The notes under the pieces are model-generated. The model worked only from the letters and a program-made list of their open reading frames with translations, had not been told where the DNA came from and did no database searches. Of a stretch of DNA of 64,000 nucleotides, positions 33,694 to 46,214 are shown in pieces. Positions within the stretch are counted from its first letter, which is position 1, and each line of letters starts with the position of its first letter. The position numbers and the translations under genes were made by a program. The DNA is from Neoscytalidium dimidiatum (taxonomy: Eukaryota; Ascomycota; Dothideomycetes; Botryosphaeriales; Botryosphaeriaceae): assembly GCA_037367355.1 (NCBI GenBank), contig CM074698.1:2542001-2606000 (forward strand), written 5' to 3'.

Positions 33694-35253
33694 TTAGTTG
33701 ACACCAGTGACCCTCTTGGTGGGCTCGGAGGAAATAGAGCTCTCGGCGTAGTAGAAGTTCTCCTCGGGAATACGGCCGCGCATGAACGGAGGCTCAGAAC
33801 CACGGACGTAGATGTCCTCATACAGGATCTGGGGAGTGGCATCAGGCGGGGCCATCTTCTCAGCTTCAGCGACTTCAGCGTCGACATTCGCGCGGGCCTC
33901 CTTGTCGATAGCCTTGAGCTCCTCCTCGCTGACGACGCCCCAGTCGAGCAGCTTCTGCTTGATGCCGGCAATGGGGTCGTTGGTGCTGCGCATGCGCTGG
34001 ATCTCCTCACGGGTCTGTCAAACACATTAGCAAAAGCCATTCATATCCTATTGCGACATTGAGAGCACATACGCGGTAGGTGGTACCAGGGTCAGACATG
34101 GAGTGACCACCGTATCTGTAGGTAACGAATTCGAAGACAAGAGGTCCCTTGCCGGAAGCGCACCACTCCTTACCGAAGGCGGTAGCGGCCTTGACTGCGA
34201 GGACGTCCATACCGTTGATCTTGAGACCAGGGATATACTGGCCACGCTTGTAGTAGTCGGTCAAGGCGGCAGCGCGGGCAGCGGCAGTACCCATACCGTA
34301 CTTGTTGTCTGTGTGCTCTGTTAGGCGCAATTGCCAAAACTAACGGATTGCTGACAGGTTCATACTCTCGCAGCCAAAGATAACAGGGAGGTTCCAAAGC
34401 TTGGCCATGTTGAACGCCTCAAAGACCTGACCCTGGTTCGAGGCACCGTCACCGTACAGGGCGAGGGTGACGTTCTTCTTGCCAAGGTAGTGGTCGGCGA
34501 AAGCAATACCGGCACCAACAGGAACCTGGGCACCAACGATACCGTTGCCGCCGTAGAAATTGGGGGCGAACATGTGCATGGAACCGCCCTTGCCGTAGGC
34601 AATACCCTCTCTCCGACCGAGCAGCTCGCCGATGATAGACTTGACGGTGCCACCGCGCATCAAGGCGAAGCCGTGGCAGCGGTAGGCGGTGATAATGGAG
34701 TCTTCGCGGGCAATAGCGTGCTCAATACCAACGGCGACGGCCTCCTGACCAGTGGAAAGGTGGCAGAAACCACGGATCTTCTTTTCCTTGTACAGACGGT
34801 CGGCGGCCATTTCCATGCGGCTGCGGCGGAGATAGCGAAGTCAGCGGCGGGGTCCCTCATTTACTCGAGCAATTCTTCCGGGCCAAGCTGGCACGCAGAC
34901 GATTGTATAGGGGAGCATACCGAACAGCGACCATGTCGTAGTACATCTGCTTCAGCTCCTTCTTGGTAGTCTGCAGGGTGTAGGAGGGCGGGTCGAGCTC
35001 GTAGGTCTCGAAGGCCTCGTCGGAGAGGCGGACCTCGAAGGGCTTGTCATCCTCCTGGCAGTCCAGCGCAGATGTCAGCATCAATTGACAAGAAGCAGCG
35101 TACAGATTGAGGGAGACTGACGGAGGGGACGGCCTCGCGGTCGGCGTGCGACGAAGCTGCGTCGGTGGTGACGGAGCGGCGCGCGGCGAGCGGAGCTGCG
35201 TAGACGCGGCGCAGCGGGGCGGTGGCCTTTGTCCTCAGAGCTCGCGAGAACAT
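33694..35253 (-). CDS. pda1: Pyruvate dehydrogenase E1 component, alpha subunit (mitochondrial)
   Basis: Five exons: 35253-35122, 35054-34921, 34820-34366, 34308-34073 and 34014-33694, giving 425 aa. The first 35 or so residues are Arg/Ala-rich ([19 protein letters not shown]), a typical mitochondrial presequence. The thiamine-diphosphate motif is [17 protein letters not shown] (GDG to NQG). The phosphorylation loop [16 protein letters not shown] carries the Ser targets of PDH kinase. [15 protein letters not shown] and [12 protein letters not shown] are further family blocks. With the beta subunit it decarboxylates pyruvate and acetylates E2 lipoyl groups in the matrix. The exon 1/2 join (donor GTCAGT) is the least certain boundary. 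Confidence 0.95.
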
Positions 35254-36015
35254 GGCGTCAACTGCGGAGAAAGGAGCGGAGGAAAGAAGGGAGGGCTGCG
35301 GTGGATGGGGTGGGCGTGATGGACGAGAGGTGCAGGTGGTTTGGCCGGCCGAGATAGACAAATCTTCCGCACAGTCCTGTCGTGTTGGGGCCGCCCGGCG
35401 GGTTGGGAATCCGACGGCCAACATCGGCTTGCATCTCTGCTCCTCCGACGCGCCCGCGCCCGCGCCGCACACGCTTCACCGCGCGCGTACCTGCCCTACA
35501 CCCATCGAGTGTCATCACAGAGCTCTCGCTCGCCGCTAACCATTCCCCAATGATTTTCCTGTCCAAATGCGCAACGTGGTCGAAGTGTCCATGCGCCATC
35601 GGCAAGGCGCCCGGGTGCCGGAGCTGAGTTCTGTTGTCTTCAGCTCCGACGCATGCTGACAGCTCCGGAACTCAGCAATTCGTGCTGTCCCGGCCACCTC
35701 ATTAAACAATTACACAACGCTACAACCCTACCATCTCCAGAATGCGCAGGCGTGATAAATTGGTGCCAACCCTTGTATAGATTGCCGCACAGCAACTCTG
35801 GCAGTTTCTGGGTATCTACACGGCAAAATAGTTAGAAGCGATGCCGCCCCAAGCTGTAAACTGGTAATTGAATCCTGAGAAAATCAACCTCATTGACGCC
35901 TCTTTTTTGCAAGCCAACCGTTGCTGTACCGTGACGCCCATCTCAATATCCCTTTTTCATCCTCACAATCCCATGGTCGCTCCACCTCTCGAGATTGCTC
36001 GCCTGGTATATGCAA
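35254..36015. other. pda1 promoter / hat1 3' flank
   Basis: 762 bases, GC-rich next to the pda1 start and AT-richer toward hat1. Nothing else recognisable. Confidence 0.55.
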
Positions 36016-37656
36016 TCACTCGTCGTCGACCCTTGCCTTCTTGAAGTCCGTCATCTCAACATCATCTTCGTCCTCGTCATCTTCGATGACAACCTTCCTC
36101 TTTGCCGGGATTTTCTTTCCGGTGCTACCTTCTCCAGCGGCCGCTCTCGTCTCAGCTCTCTCAATTATCTTCTCGTAGGACGCCTCTAGCCCTGGTAGGG
36201 CTTCTTCAATCTTGGCTACCCGCTCGCTCTCGTCCAACTGTATGAGAGTGTCTCTGTTATGATTGTACAGCCTCTCCTTGACAAGATGTCTCCAAAAGTA
36301 GTACCGACGATCATTTGCGTCCGCGGCCTTGTGCTTACGGGTAATCCGTGCCGCCTTACGATGGTTGGGTGGAATCTGGCTGAGCGTATGCATCTCGACA
36401 AGGCGGTGGAACTGCCTAGGAACAATCTTGGATGCGTGCCGGATTTTGGTAAGCTCGTCCTGCGGAAGTAAGAGAGAAGACGGCGCCTCAGCGTCTGGGG
36501 CCAAAGCCGAATCCGGAACAGAGTCGGCAATGGTCAAATTCGCAAAGGTAGGGTTCTGGCGGAGACGTGCAAGGTCGCACCAGTCACGCATATCATCAAA
36601 CGCTTCATTCGGATCCTCGACCGTGACTTCGAACACGTTCTTGTCCTTGAGGAATAGGCTCATTATGGTGTTGTAAAGATGACTTCCGTGTGACTGGCCC
36701 TGGAATGGCGGAAGAATGATGAACTGGGAGATGCGCTCACGAGAAGGAGCGTCGAGAGGGCTGTAGTTTCCTAGAAAAACCCCTGTCACGGGGTCTTTCT
36801 CTGCTGCGTGAGCGGCTGGTGTGTCCCGCGTAAGGGTCAGAATTTCCTTGGTTGGGAAGACCCAAAGGCGGTAGGACGTAGCGAATCCGGCGAGGGTATA
36901 CGGCGAGGAAGTGTCGTCGTCGTCCAGGGGTGTAGTCTCGTAGCTGCCATCGAATCAGGACAGGGCCGAACATGAAAATTGCAGAGCTTACAGCAGGAAC
37001 AGCTTCCAGCGCTCCATAGTCCACTCCTGATCGTCAAGGTTTTGCAGAGTTCCGCCCTCGATATATAACGGAACTAGGACTTGCACGTTCTTCAAAATCT
37101 CTTTGACAGCAGGGTCTGCTAAGCTGCCACACCATATTTCAAAGTTCCGGCCATGGTAAGTATACTTGTCTAGTAGCCTCCCAGGTGGAGTCCACTTGCT
37201 GTCCGAGCTATCCGCGAAGCCATTATCAGTCGCGGCGTCACCGTTAAGAACCTCTGCCAGCCGTTAACAATTGCAACTGCCTCTCATATGCGCGAAACGC
37301 ACCTGGCAGGAGGAAGTCCTTCAATGCTTCCTTCAAATCCATAGGCTTGATTTCTCCAATTGGCTTGAACTCTTCGCCATGGTGAATTTCTAGCGAAGGC
37401 TTCCCGTCATGCGCGCGGAAACGTAGATCGAGTTGCAGGTCTTTGTAGCCGAAGATCTTCTCTGCCTCGCCGAAGATGGGGTAGGTAAAGGCTGGGTTGA
37501 AGGGCTCTTCGAATACATCATTACCGGCGCGCACCAGGTTCAGGTTCAGAGCCTCGTTGGAGTCGGCGATCCCTATGACGATGGTCAGATGCGATGCGCG
37601 CGACAGACGGGTTTCAACTCACACTCGTGCATAAGATCTTCGATTTCGTCGGCCAT
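36016..37656 (-). CDS. hat1: Histone acetyltransferase type B catalytic subunit
   Basis: Four exons: 37656-37623, 37572-37303, 37253-36992 and 36943-36016, giving 497 aa. The first join restores EWIADSNEALNLNLV, the expected Hat1 N-terminus. FNPAFTYPIFGEAEKIFGYKD and LQLDLRF match the N-terminal domain. The GNAT core contains RISQFIILPPFQGQSHGSHLY, with the acetyl-CoA pyrophosphate loop Q-x-x-G-x-G/S. The C-terminal third is charged and ends in an acidic plus Lys/Arg stretch resembling a nuclear localisation signal (KKIPAKRKV). Hat1 acetylates Lys5 and Lys12 of newly made histone H4 together with Hat2. It shares a 418-bp divergent promoter with the ZIP transporter. Confidence 0.95.
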
Positions 37657-38074
37657 ATTGACTGAGTTAGCGAGTGTCGCGACAGCGGCGGTTGAGCGGC
37701 CTAGATGCGCGGAAATCTGGATGGGCCGGGCGCGTTGCGGCGGAAGCTGTGGAAGGCTTGACGGAAGCGTCGCCAGTCGCGTTGCTGCGCATTTCAACGC
37801 GTCTTCGCCGCAGTTTACATCGTTGCGGGCCCGAGCTTCCGCTGCCGCAGCGTGTGCCAGGGTCTGCAACCAGCCCTATGGCGCAGGCCACGCCAGCTCA
37901 AGGCTCAAGGCCCACGCCGTCATCGCCAGTTTCGCCTACCGACCTCCCGACCTCAGCTGTTGCGTCTCCGCCATGGTGTAAACTCCCATCTTTCCGCTGC
38001 TTGTCCGCCGTCAATTGCGCTTTTCGCCGTTCTTTGCTGCTTTTGCGCGCGCTCCCCGCGCGTCCGCCGCCAGC
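37657..38074. promoter_or_regulatory. Divergent promoter, hat1 / ZIP transporter
   Basis: 418 bases between two start codons on opposite strands; GC-rich with no recognised element. Confidence 0.6.
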
Positions 38075-39499
38075 ATGTGGAACGGCCTGTTTATGCTGCT
38101 CAGCTTGAGCATGATCATGGCAATATCGTGCGTCCTCAACAATGCCGCCCTTTGTCCTATGTCTCATCGGCCGAAGCTAACCCTTCTACAGCTCTTTCCT
38201 TGCCGGCTCGCTGCCTCTATCCTTTTCCATGTCTCAGCGACATTTGCGCTTCATGTCCGCGATGGGCACTGGTGTGCTAGTGGGCACCTCGCTGATCGTC
38301 ATCATTCCGGAGGGCATCGAGACACTGTACACTGCCAACGAAGCCTCTCATACACAGAAAGAGCGCCAAGTATACCTAGACGACCTCGATATTCCAAAGA
38401 CATTACATGCGCGAGCTCCTACTCGTAATCGCGAAGTCCTCGACCGTTGGACGGAGGACCTGAAGCGTGCGAAGGGCAATGCGGTGAAGATCGCAGGTTT
38501 GAATGATGACCCCTCGAGTTGGGCCCGGGCTGCACAGAATGGTGAACCTTTCCAAGATGATGGCGATGATCCGGTCCAGGTCGGCCGTCCTGAGGGCTCC
38601 GAGCACCATGGAGCGAAAGAGGAGCACCGGGAACCTCATGCCTGGGTCGGCCTATCCCTGATATTTGGCTTTATCCTGATGTACCTGGTTGACGTTCTCC
38701 CAAACATTATGGCATCCGCTCCAACAAGGCCACTTCACATTTCGTTATCGAATCTATCCAGCGGCCTTCATCACTCGCCGTCTCACTCTCCAACTCTCTA
38801 TCCCGCTGATGCCGCACCACCGAACGAGCAGTCCAACCCACCAGCTACTACGATTGGCCTGGTCATCCACGCTGCTGCCGACGGTATAGCACTCGGTGCC
38901 TCTTCGAGTGCCTCTAGCACTAAACTAGGCCTTATCGTCTTTCTCGCAATCATGCTCCACAAAGCACCTGCCGCATTCGGGCTGACATCCGTGCTCCTTA
39001 AGCAAGGTCTCAGCAAACGCACAGCGCGCACGCACCTTATTGTGTTCAGCCTTGCTGCGCCAGTGGGTGCCATAGCGACCTGGGTTGCTGTCAACATCCT
39101 GGGCCGAGAAACACTGGGTGGAGAGGAAGGCATGCAGTTCGCGACCGGCTGCGTACTGTTGTTCTCCGGTGGCACGTTCCTGTAAGCTTTCTTGTCCCCT
39201 ATTTTCTTCGTTTCTTTCCTGAGCACCATCCCTAATCTGCAAACCATAGGTATGTTGCTATGCATTCAATGCAGGAAACAACTTCCTCGCACGCCCGCGG
39301 CGGTGGGCCGCTACGCTCTCGGGCGGGCTCTACGAATAGCTCTCTCTATGCCAACGGCTATGCTGACAGTGGTCTGCTGGACGGATACGGCTCCGGAGGC
39401 ACGAAGAAAGGGCAGTCTGGATCGGAGATCGCGGTCATGGTGGCGGGCATGCTGGTCCCCCTATTGACGCAAGTGGGGCACGGGGCGCATGGACATTAA
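38075..39499 (+). CDS. ZIP family metal transporter (ATX2/ZIP9 type)
   Basis: Three exons: 38075-38127, 38192-39181 and 39250-39499, giving 430 aa. The first exon adds the N-terminal helix MWNGLFMLLSLSMIMAIS. Family motifs are GSLPLSFS, MGTGVLVGTSLIVIIPEGIE, VIHAAADGIALGASS (TM4 metal site) and MLHKAPAAFGL (TM5 metal site), with further helices to the C-terminus. The HAAADG and HKAPAAFG pair is typical of the ZIP9/Atx2 branch, which works in Golgi or other internal membranes; yeast Atx2 controls manganese. A hydrophilic, partly acidic loop (about residues 60-150) separates the first helices from the core. Whether Zn or Mn is the substrate cannot be decided here. Confidence 0.9.
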
Positions 39500-39887
39500 A
39501 TAGGAGATGTTGGGGAGAAGTTAAGGAAGAGGAGGTAGACCCAAGGACGCTTGGGCGCTTGGCGTTATTTGGGATTCCTGGTCGGGGGCTTGGTATTTGT
39601 GGTCCATGGTTTTGGGGTATATCAGTGGATAGCCGCGCGAAGACGTGGCCGATAATTCAAACCACGGGATCTAATGGATATTTGATGGGATGTGGCGACG
39701 GTATGTGTAACCATTACTCAGCTGCAATGCTCTCGGGAGACACAGCAGCCTAGTCTAATGGAAAATTTCGCATGAAAAGGTATTAAAACACTTATCGTAC
39801 GGAGACAGAAGCAAAAGAGGGTACTAATTCTCACCGTGCAAGATCACGGCTTGGGGCTGTCTTACAGGATTACTGCACATACCGATC
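39500..39887. other. Convergent 3' region
   Basis: 388 bases between the ZIP gene (+) and the homeodomain gene (-). No feature seen. Confidence 0.6.
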
Positions 39888-41961
39888 TCACCCAGCTGAA
39901 TCTTCACTGAATGTAGCCTTCACATCCCAAACTCCAGCTTCTCTTACGAGTTCGTAACCTTCAAGTACAGTGCAGGCATACCTGCATAGCCCGGCGCTAA
40001 TACTTTGATTTGCCGACGCCGCATGGGCTGATATGAGATGCCCATGAAACATCCGCTGAGAAAAGAAGATTTCCTGTCTGCAGTTGCGCCAATTGTGCTC
40101 AGAAACCACATGTCTTAGACACTCAGTCCAGTCGGTTCCTGAAAAGCCTTGTCCGCAGTAGCTGCAGAAGCGAAGGCTATTCGGCTCGTATGGATCCGCA
40201 CGAAACACCTCCGAGAGGTTTTGTATCTCCCTGCAGGACCAAACTGGTATTTCAAGGCTAAGATCTGCATTGCCCAAGCTTGATAGGTACTTTAGTTAGT
40301 CGGCTTTCTTGGGGGTTCGCAGGGGAAGGGGAAAGAACTCACGGTACAGGTTTCTCTACATCCCACACCCTCGGCACGAAATCCTCAAGTGTCAGCCTCC
40401 CAAGCCACCACGAGGTTAGCTTCATCCCGTCCTGAAAATGTTTCAAGACATGATTGACCCTACTATTCCACCCAACGCACATCTTCCCGCAGAACCCGCA
40501 CTTCAGTGCCGGATGCCCTAGCGGTATGTCTGGAGCATCCCTCCTCGCACTCTCCACCACGTCCTCGCTCTTCCGCCCATGCACGAAGCCAACATGCTGG
40601 ACGAACTGGTCCCGCCGCATGAATGTCCGCTCGGCGACGCCCTTGTCAACGACGCACGGCGCCATATCGCAGACCCAAACTGAGCGCGGCGCGTGCACCG
40701 TCTGCTCGTGCCGCTTCCACTGGTATCGGTCCCGCAACTCTTTCCCGCAGAAGGTGCAAAAGAACGCTGGCGTTTTGCTTAGGTCGGGCGCGAACTCTAC
40801 TTGGTCCTGTTGGATCTCCGTGTAAAGCCGGCGACCACGCCGGGCGCCACGATTGTTGGAGCGGGAGAATGATTGCAGTGAGTCGCAGCTACCACCGGAA
40901 CTACCAATCGAGTGGGTCGAATTGACGCGTGAGTAAGGCTGGTAGCGGTAGGAAGTGGTCGAAGATTGCGAGTCGATGCGCGGGAGCAACTCGGCTTGCT
41001 GCTGTATGGCGGCAATTTGTGCTGGGTCTTCGGGCAAGGGCGTGTCGATGTATGCTGCCAAGGGGGTTTGCGAAGTGAAGGGATCAAGATTTTGCTGCAT
41101 TTGGTCGAGATTGGATTCGGTGAGGTGCATCGGAGCTTGGCTGCTGTGAACCAAGGTATAATCATTTGTAGTATGCGGAGTGGTAGTTTCATCTGTGAGT
41201 ACGTTAGTATAGTTTCTGAATAATCCCACGATACTCTGGCCTTTACTCTTCGAGAGGTAGCGAGACCTCCGGTTGTTAAACCACACCGTAATCTTTTTCT
41301 TCGGTAATCCTGTCTCTTGAATGAGGCGATCGATCGCTTTCAAATCAGGGTAAGGATTCCTTTCAAACTCCCGGAGGAGTATTTCTCTCTTTGGTCCGGA
41401 AATCTGTCGGCGACCCCCTGCCGCTTTCGCACACATCGGTTGCGGTGAATCCTTTTGAGGATTGGCAGGTGAAAGCTGAAACCTCATTTCTTCATCCCGC
41501 GATCTCGACGCTTGTAAGTGGAAGCAACGAGAACTCTGAAGGCATACTTACAGTAAGGTCTCAGTGTCAGGTGCCTTGTAATAATTGAGGTACGGCACTG
41601 AATCATCCACCTGCATATCAAAAATCGACACGTCCATCCACGCCTCAATATCATTCGGAATTTTTAACTCCGTAGGCTCTTCCCAAAGCTGAGTAGTAGT
41701 ATCCGCAAGATACTTTGCTGACTGGTTTGATTTGGAGTACCGATTGAGGTGGTTATTTCCAGGGGATGCCTCCGGCAAGGTTGGCGGAAATTGCACCTCG
41801 CCAAACGTTTTAGAAGCTTGTGACCAGAATTCGGGTCTCCAGTAGTCCTGTGGCATCTCATCAAGATCCCCAATCGAGGCAACCGGGGCGATACCGGCTA
41901 ATAGCTCGTCATCGAGAAGGCGAAGGTCTCGCGCGCAGTCGTAGTAGGACCAATCGGCCAT
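39888..41961 (-). CDS. Homeodomain plus C2H2 zinc-finger transcription factor
   Basis: Three exons: 41961-41552, 41503-40343 and 40278-39888, giving 653 aa. The ATG at 41961 (MADWSYYD) lies in a good context; the frame is open further upstream without a better ATG. A homeodomain lies at about residues 155-215, with KKITVWFNNRRSRYL containing the W48, F49, N51 and R53 DNA-contact positions. Zinc-finger-like segments follow: FFCTFCGKELRDRYQWKRH, a Cys/His unit with RDQFVQHVGFVH, LKCGFCGKM, and in exon 3 RFCSYCGQGF with two later His. Homeobox plus C2H2 is a known Pezizomycotina regulator architecture, often linked to development. The exon 1/2 acceptor (GAG) is non-ideal but the only one keeping frame with a 48-nt intron. 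Confidence 0.88.
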
Positions 41962-43118
41962 GGTGTAGAATGGAGTCAGGACATTTGCGGGGTTGCGGAG
42001 CCCTGCGTGCGTATGCATCCATTTAAATGTGTTAGAAACCCCAGCCTGAGGCGCTGAGATGTTCAAGGTGCAAGGCTGATTTTCAAGGTCGGCAGAAGTG
42101 GGCGCAGTTGAAAGAAGCTAGCGCAGGCAGCTATCACACCTTGCCTTGGATGCCGCAGCAAATCAATGCTATTGTACAGGAGCTCAAATACTTCATCAAT
42201 GAAAGACTAGTCTGGATCGCCTCCCTATCCGAGCGCCTGATGTACACCAGCAACGCAACACTGCTTTCTTTTACATTGACTAAATATTTAACATTCACCC
42301 AAGCTTATCGCACACTGCAATTCACTGTGCTTACGGGATTTCAATCCTTGTTGTACGAGATTAGCCGACCACGTGCTTGACGCCAAGGCCCTTTCTAGGT
42401 TGGATGGGGAGATATAGCTTATGAGCAAGTTGTTACCAACATAGGCCAAAGTTGCTTCGAAGCGGCGCACGTTCACGAGAGGTCTTGATGCCGTTATGCC
42501 GTACCTGTAAAGTACAGATGTCAGATAAATACTACAAACACGTCAACCAGCTTCTCCACTAAACGCATTTGAAGGAGTACCAAAGCAACACTGTCCCTAA
42601 CATTTCCGATATGCGACCTGTCCATGGAAATCCCTTTCAAGGTGTATATTCAAGGCCGAAACGATAGAAGACTCTTTCTATCGGATTCAGCGGGCTTGTA
42701 ACCAGCATGAGGCGCTGGACTCCGCCTCCTTGCTTCTTGCCTCTGCAATCTTGCGTGCAACTGGTCAGCCTTCTCATTCATAATTCAGAAGGTCCCAAGA
42801 GTAATGCCAGTGTACGACTGCCACCAAGACACACGAAGCTTTGTACTTGCGCCTTTGCTTATAACCGCGCTTTTGAGGCTAGAGCCCAGAAGAGCGACAT
42901 AGCTTCGGGATGACTCTATGCTCTGTCAAACGCATTCGACGAACATGATCGGGCGGAGCAAAGCCCGTTGTATATCGCGGAGGCAGTCGAGTCTCCTTGG
43001 TGGTATTCTCGGCTCCCAGACGGCCAACACGGAGTGAAGCTTGTTTTTTTTTTTTTTTTTTTTTGGATTCTCCGCTTGTATTGGGAAGAGGTACGGAATA
43101 CAACTTCCTTGGTTAAAT
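41962..43118. other. Spacer between the two homeodomain genes
   Basis: 1.16 kb that must include the promoter of the homeodomain-C2H2 gene and the 3' end of the next. It contains a T21 run (43044-43064); no other gene seen. Confidence 0.55.
43044..43064 (+). repeat. T21 homopolymer
   Basis: Twenty-one consecutive T downstream of the minus-strand homeodomain gene. It is the longest homopolymer I noticed in the window. Confidence 0.85.
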
Positions 43119-44326
43119 TCATGTCGGATATTCATTTCCCTTGGATAGTGCTCTTTTCGTGATAAACCAGGTCTTGACCCTTTTCGCTGTTAATCCCGTT
43201 TTCTCCGCTAAGCACTCCATGTCGACATCGGAAGGGTGCGGCACCAGTGAAAAATGGTATTCCAGGATCGCCTTCGCAGCACGAGGAATTCTCTTCCGAT
43301 CTGAACGGTGATTAGACACGGCTTGCTCTACGACCGCGGCCGGTAATGTAGTTGACCTGTGTCGGTTCGTGAGAGTGACTCCGGGTTGAGGAAGCACTCG
43401 ACCACTTTCTTGCCCTGTAGATACTGAGGCGCTTCGTTTGAAAGCAGATGGGTTTGGTAGAAGAAGAAGACCGCGCCTGATACAATGGGATCTGAGAATT
43501 TCGTTTTGACGTTGCAGTCTCCCAAGTTGATCATCCAAGGATTGACGGTGGCGGTCCCACAGTTGAAGATCAATGAACAGCGGTTGCTGTCCTAGCAAGG
43601 CTCGCGTGTCCTGCATGACTTGCATGCCTTTCATGTCAATTTTCAAGTTCCTAATTCTTTCTTCTGTAAAATGGAGTCTTGATAAATTTTCGTAATAGTC
43701 CGAGAGGAGCTCCCTATCATCCTGGGTTTCCGACTGGTCTTTGCTCTCTGATCGCCCGCCAAGATCCTTGCTGCAATCTGTCAGCAACCTTGTGTCTTGA
43801 CTCGACACTGCAGAACTCCTTACTCCTGTGAAGAAAAGTCACTGAATGGAGAGAAAGCGCATTTTTCGGTGCTTTTCCACGTGCCAATACGAGGCAAGGC
43901 GTGTTGGGTGACATAGCCAATCCTTGTCGTCGAGAGAGAGTTGCGCTGGGAAGAAAGCGACTCAGGCGTGGGCGGAGAAGAGAAGGTCGCAGCCAGGGGC
44001 TTCATAAGTGGGGAAGAAGAGGCCGACTCCACCAGGCTCATGGATGCGAAATCCCGATCTTGCACACATCCAAACTCGGCGGCGGGAGTCTTGTGAACGC
44101 GCTCGGCAACATCGGCCAGGAAACCCTCCAGGCTGCTGCGTGGAGCATCCGAGGGTCGCGGCTCGAAGATGTTGGCGCCAAGGGCAGCGCCATAGGAGTC
44201 CTGCTGGGTCCAAAACCGGGATATCAGGTTCATGATGCTGCGCTGGCATTCAGAGCAAGATGGGGAGAGAATCGGCGAGGACATGGTCTTATGAGGAATG
44301 GCACCACTCGTGACGAGGCCCGGCAT
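43119..44326 (-). CDS. Divergent homeodomain protein
   Basis: Two exons, 44326-43824 and 43770-43119, giving 384 aa; an alternative start is the ATG at 44284. The N-terminal half is Ser/Pro-rich with ILSPSCSECQRS and LPRIGTWKSTEKCAFSPF. A coiled-coil-like stretch (about 185-260) follows. The C-terminus is a homeodomain: RKRIPRAAKAILEYHF for helix 1 and GLTAKRVKTWFITKRAL for helix 3. Position 51, almost always Asn, is Thr (WFIT rather than WFxN), so DNA recognition may differ or be lost. It lies on the same strand as the homeodomain-C2H2 gene, 1.16 kb upstream of it. Function unknown. Confidence 0.78.
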
Positions 44327-45082
44327 AAATTTTCGAGGCGCGATTGATGTGCATCTGGCATGCGCTCAGACGGCCCAAAAATAGCTTGGCGTCTAGTTGT
44401 CCCTGCAGGCAGCCATGGACCTGGTCACGTTGACAGCGGAGACAGAGGCGCTCGAGTGACCATCGAGGTCGGCTGCAGTGTCCCAAACGAAGCCGTGCTT
44501 GTGACTTGCTTGCGACTCGGCCGGAGCTGCCACATGAGGCGCGCCCGTGCCGCCTCAGGTGCAGTCGGCTTGCGCAAACCGGGCGATTAACTATCTGCTA
44601 CTGCAGCCGGCTTCCAGGGCTCACTGATCAGATCGTCAGACCGGTCGCACTGATGGTCGCGCTTGCACTCAGCCCCGCGGACGCGTTTCCAGTGCTGCTT
44701 GTCCACCCTCACCGCTCGTAGCATGTGGCGACGCGGCGACTGGCGGCGGACCAGGTCGTGGGCAGGCTTGTGAGCAGTTACTATCTAACAGTACGCCTTG
44801 GTGAGATTACGAAGGTACCGCTAGCGAAAAGACCGCTCAACTCCATCTGGGCACCGGGATATGACCAATGTTTCATGGAAAAGAAGCGTCACTGGTGATA
44901 AGGAAATGGTGCCGTGGAGAAAGAAGAGGCTCCAGCGACGATCGGCAAGATTTTGTTGCACTCGCCAAGCCCCGGTCACGTGTTACGCTTGGTCGTGCGG
45001 TCTCTCCAGCTCCGCCGAACTTTTTGGACATGGCACCAGCTTCCGCCCATCGCAACGTCACCCGTCGTCGCCGCACGGTGAG
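44327..45082. promoter_or_regulatory. Divergent promoter, homeodomain gene / mL46 gene
   Basis: 756 bases between two start codons on opposite strands. No gene or clear element seen. Confidence 0.5.
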
Positions 45083-46214
45083 ATGAACGCCGGCCAGAGG
45101 AGTGCGAGGCAATTGGCCTCCAGGTCGAGTATGACGTGGCATCCCCAATTGAGCCCACCGTGCTGATTCATTCGCTCTACGCAGCTAAAGACTCCATCTG
45201 CATCTCATGCCGCGAGACCATCTCTCGGAGGCGCTTCGCCAGCGCCGCTGCTGCCGCCGCTGTCCAGGAGCCTCTCCCGACCACTTCACATGTTCCGCTT
45301 GTTTCCCAGGCTGTTGGACCCCAGCAGGCATACCAAGTCCGCGCCGGAGTCGTCCTGTCAAGACCCCCAGTCCTCACTCGTGACCTTCACCCGTTCGAGA
45401 AAGCCTTCTTCCTCTATCAACGTCGTCTCAATGAGCGCCTGGCCCTTCCTTTTACAAGGTACTTTTACTACAACAAGGGCACTACCGCAGACGTCGAGTG
45501 GAAGCGCAAGCAAAAGCAACGACTGACAGCCGCTCGAGACATTGGCGTCTATCGCGCGCACGGAAAGGAGGGCTGGAATGACGAGCTTCTTGTAGGGGCC
45601 CAGGAAAGTGAGCCTGACCACCAGCGGGAAGCTCTACTCAAGGATGCCGCATCCACTGGAGCCGAGGGCACGGAGGAGGGCACCAAGAAAGGCGAGATTG
45701 CGGAGCGGCCGTTGTCAAGAGTCACTGAAGCGGACAAGAAGAACGATCAGAGGAGCCTTAATAGGATGCTGCAAAGGACACTGTATTTGCTGGTTAAAGA
45801 GCCAAGCGGAAGGTGGACGTTTCCTCAGGACCGCCTCGTTGGCCGCGAGAATCTCCACAATGTAAGCCTGCTGCTTGCACAACTTAATTGCAGACGCTGA
45901 TTTCATGACAGGCTGCGGAGCGTGTGTTGGTCCAGGCTGGCGGCATCAACATGAATACCTGGGTGGTCGCCAATCACCCCATCGGCCACTACGAGTTCAG
46001 GTTTCCGAAGACGATCCAGAACGCCGACAAGGGCGTGGAGGAGCTTGGCGAGAAGATCTTCTTCATGAAGGCACGCATAATGGCGGGCCAGGCTGACCTG
46101 GCTGAGAACAAGTACGGACTGACGGACTTCAAGTGGCTGGCCAAGGAGGAAATTGAGCCAGTCGTGACACCTGGCTACTGGAGCGCGGTGCGGGACATGC
46201 TTACGGCACGCTGA
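45083..46214 (+). CDS. mrpl17: Mitochondrial ribosomal protein mL46 (MRPL17)
   Basis: Three exons: 45083-45128, 45185-45861 and 45912-46214, giving 341 aa. The 46-nt first exon (MNAGQRSARQLASRS) supplies the only in-frame ATG and a basic mitochondrial leader; joining it restores the reading frame at TKDSICISC. Family blocks are RAGVVLSRPPVLTRDLHPFE, FEKAFFLYQRRLNERLALPF, the Nudix-fold segment WTFPQDRLVGREN(L)H joined to AAERVL, and NTWVVANHPIGHYEF near the end. mL46 is a structural protein of the large mitoribosomal subunit with a Nudix-like fold but no catalytic Nudix box. Length matches fungal homologues. Confidence 0.93.

Noticed and set aside
33544..34062. 172-codon plus-strand frame
   Set aside because: Antisense shadow of the last exon of pda1.
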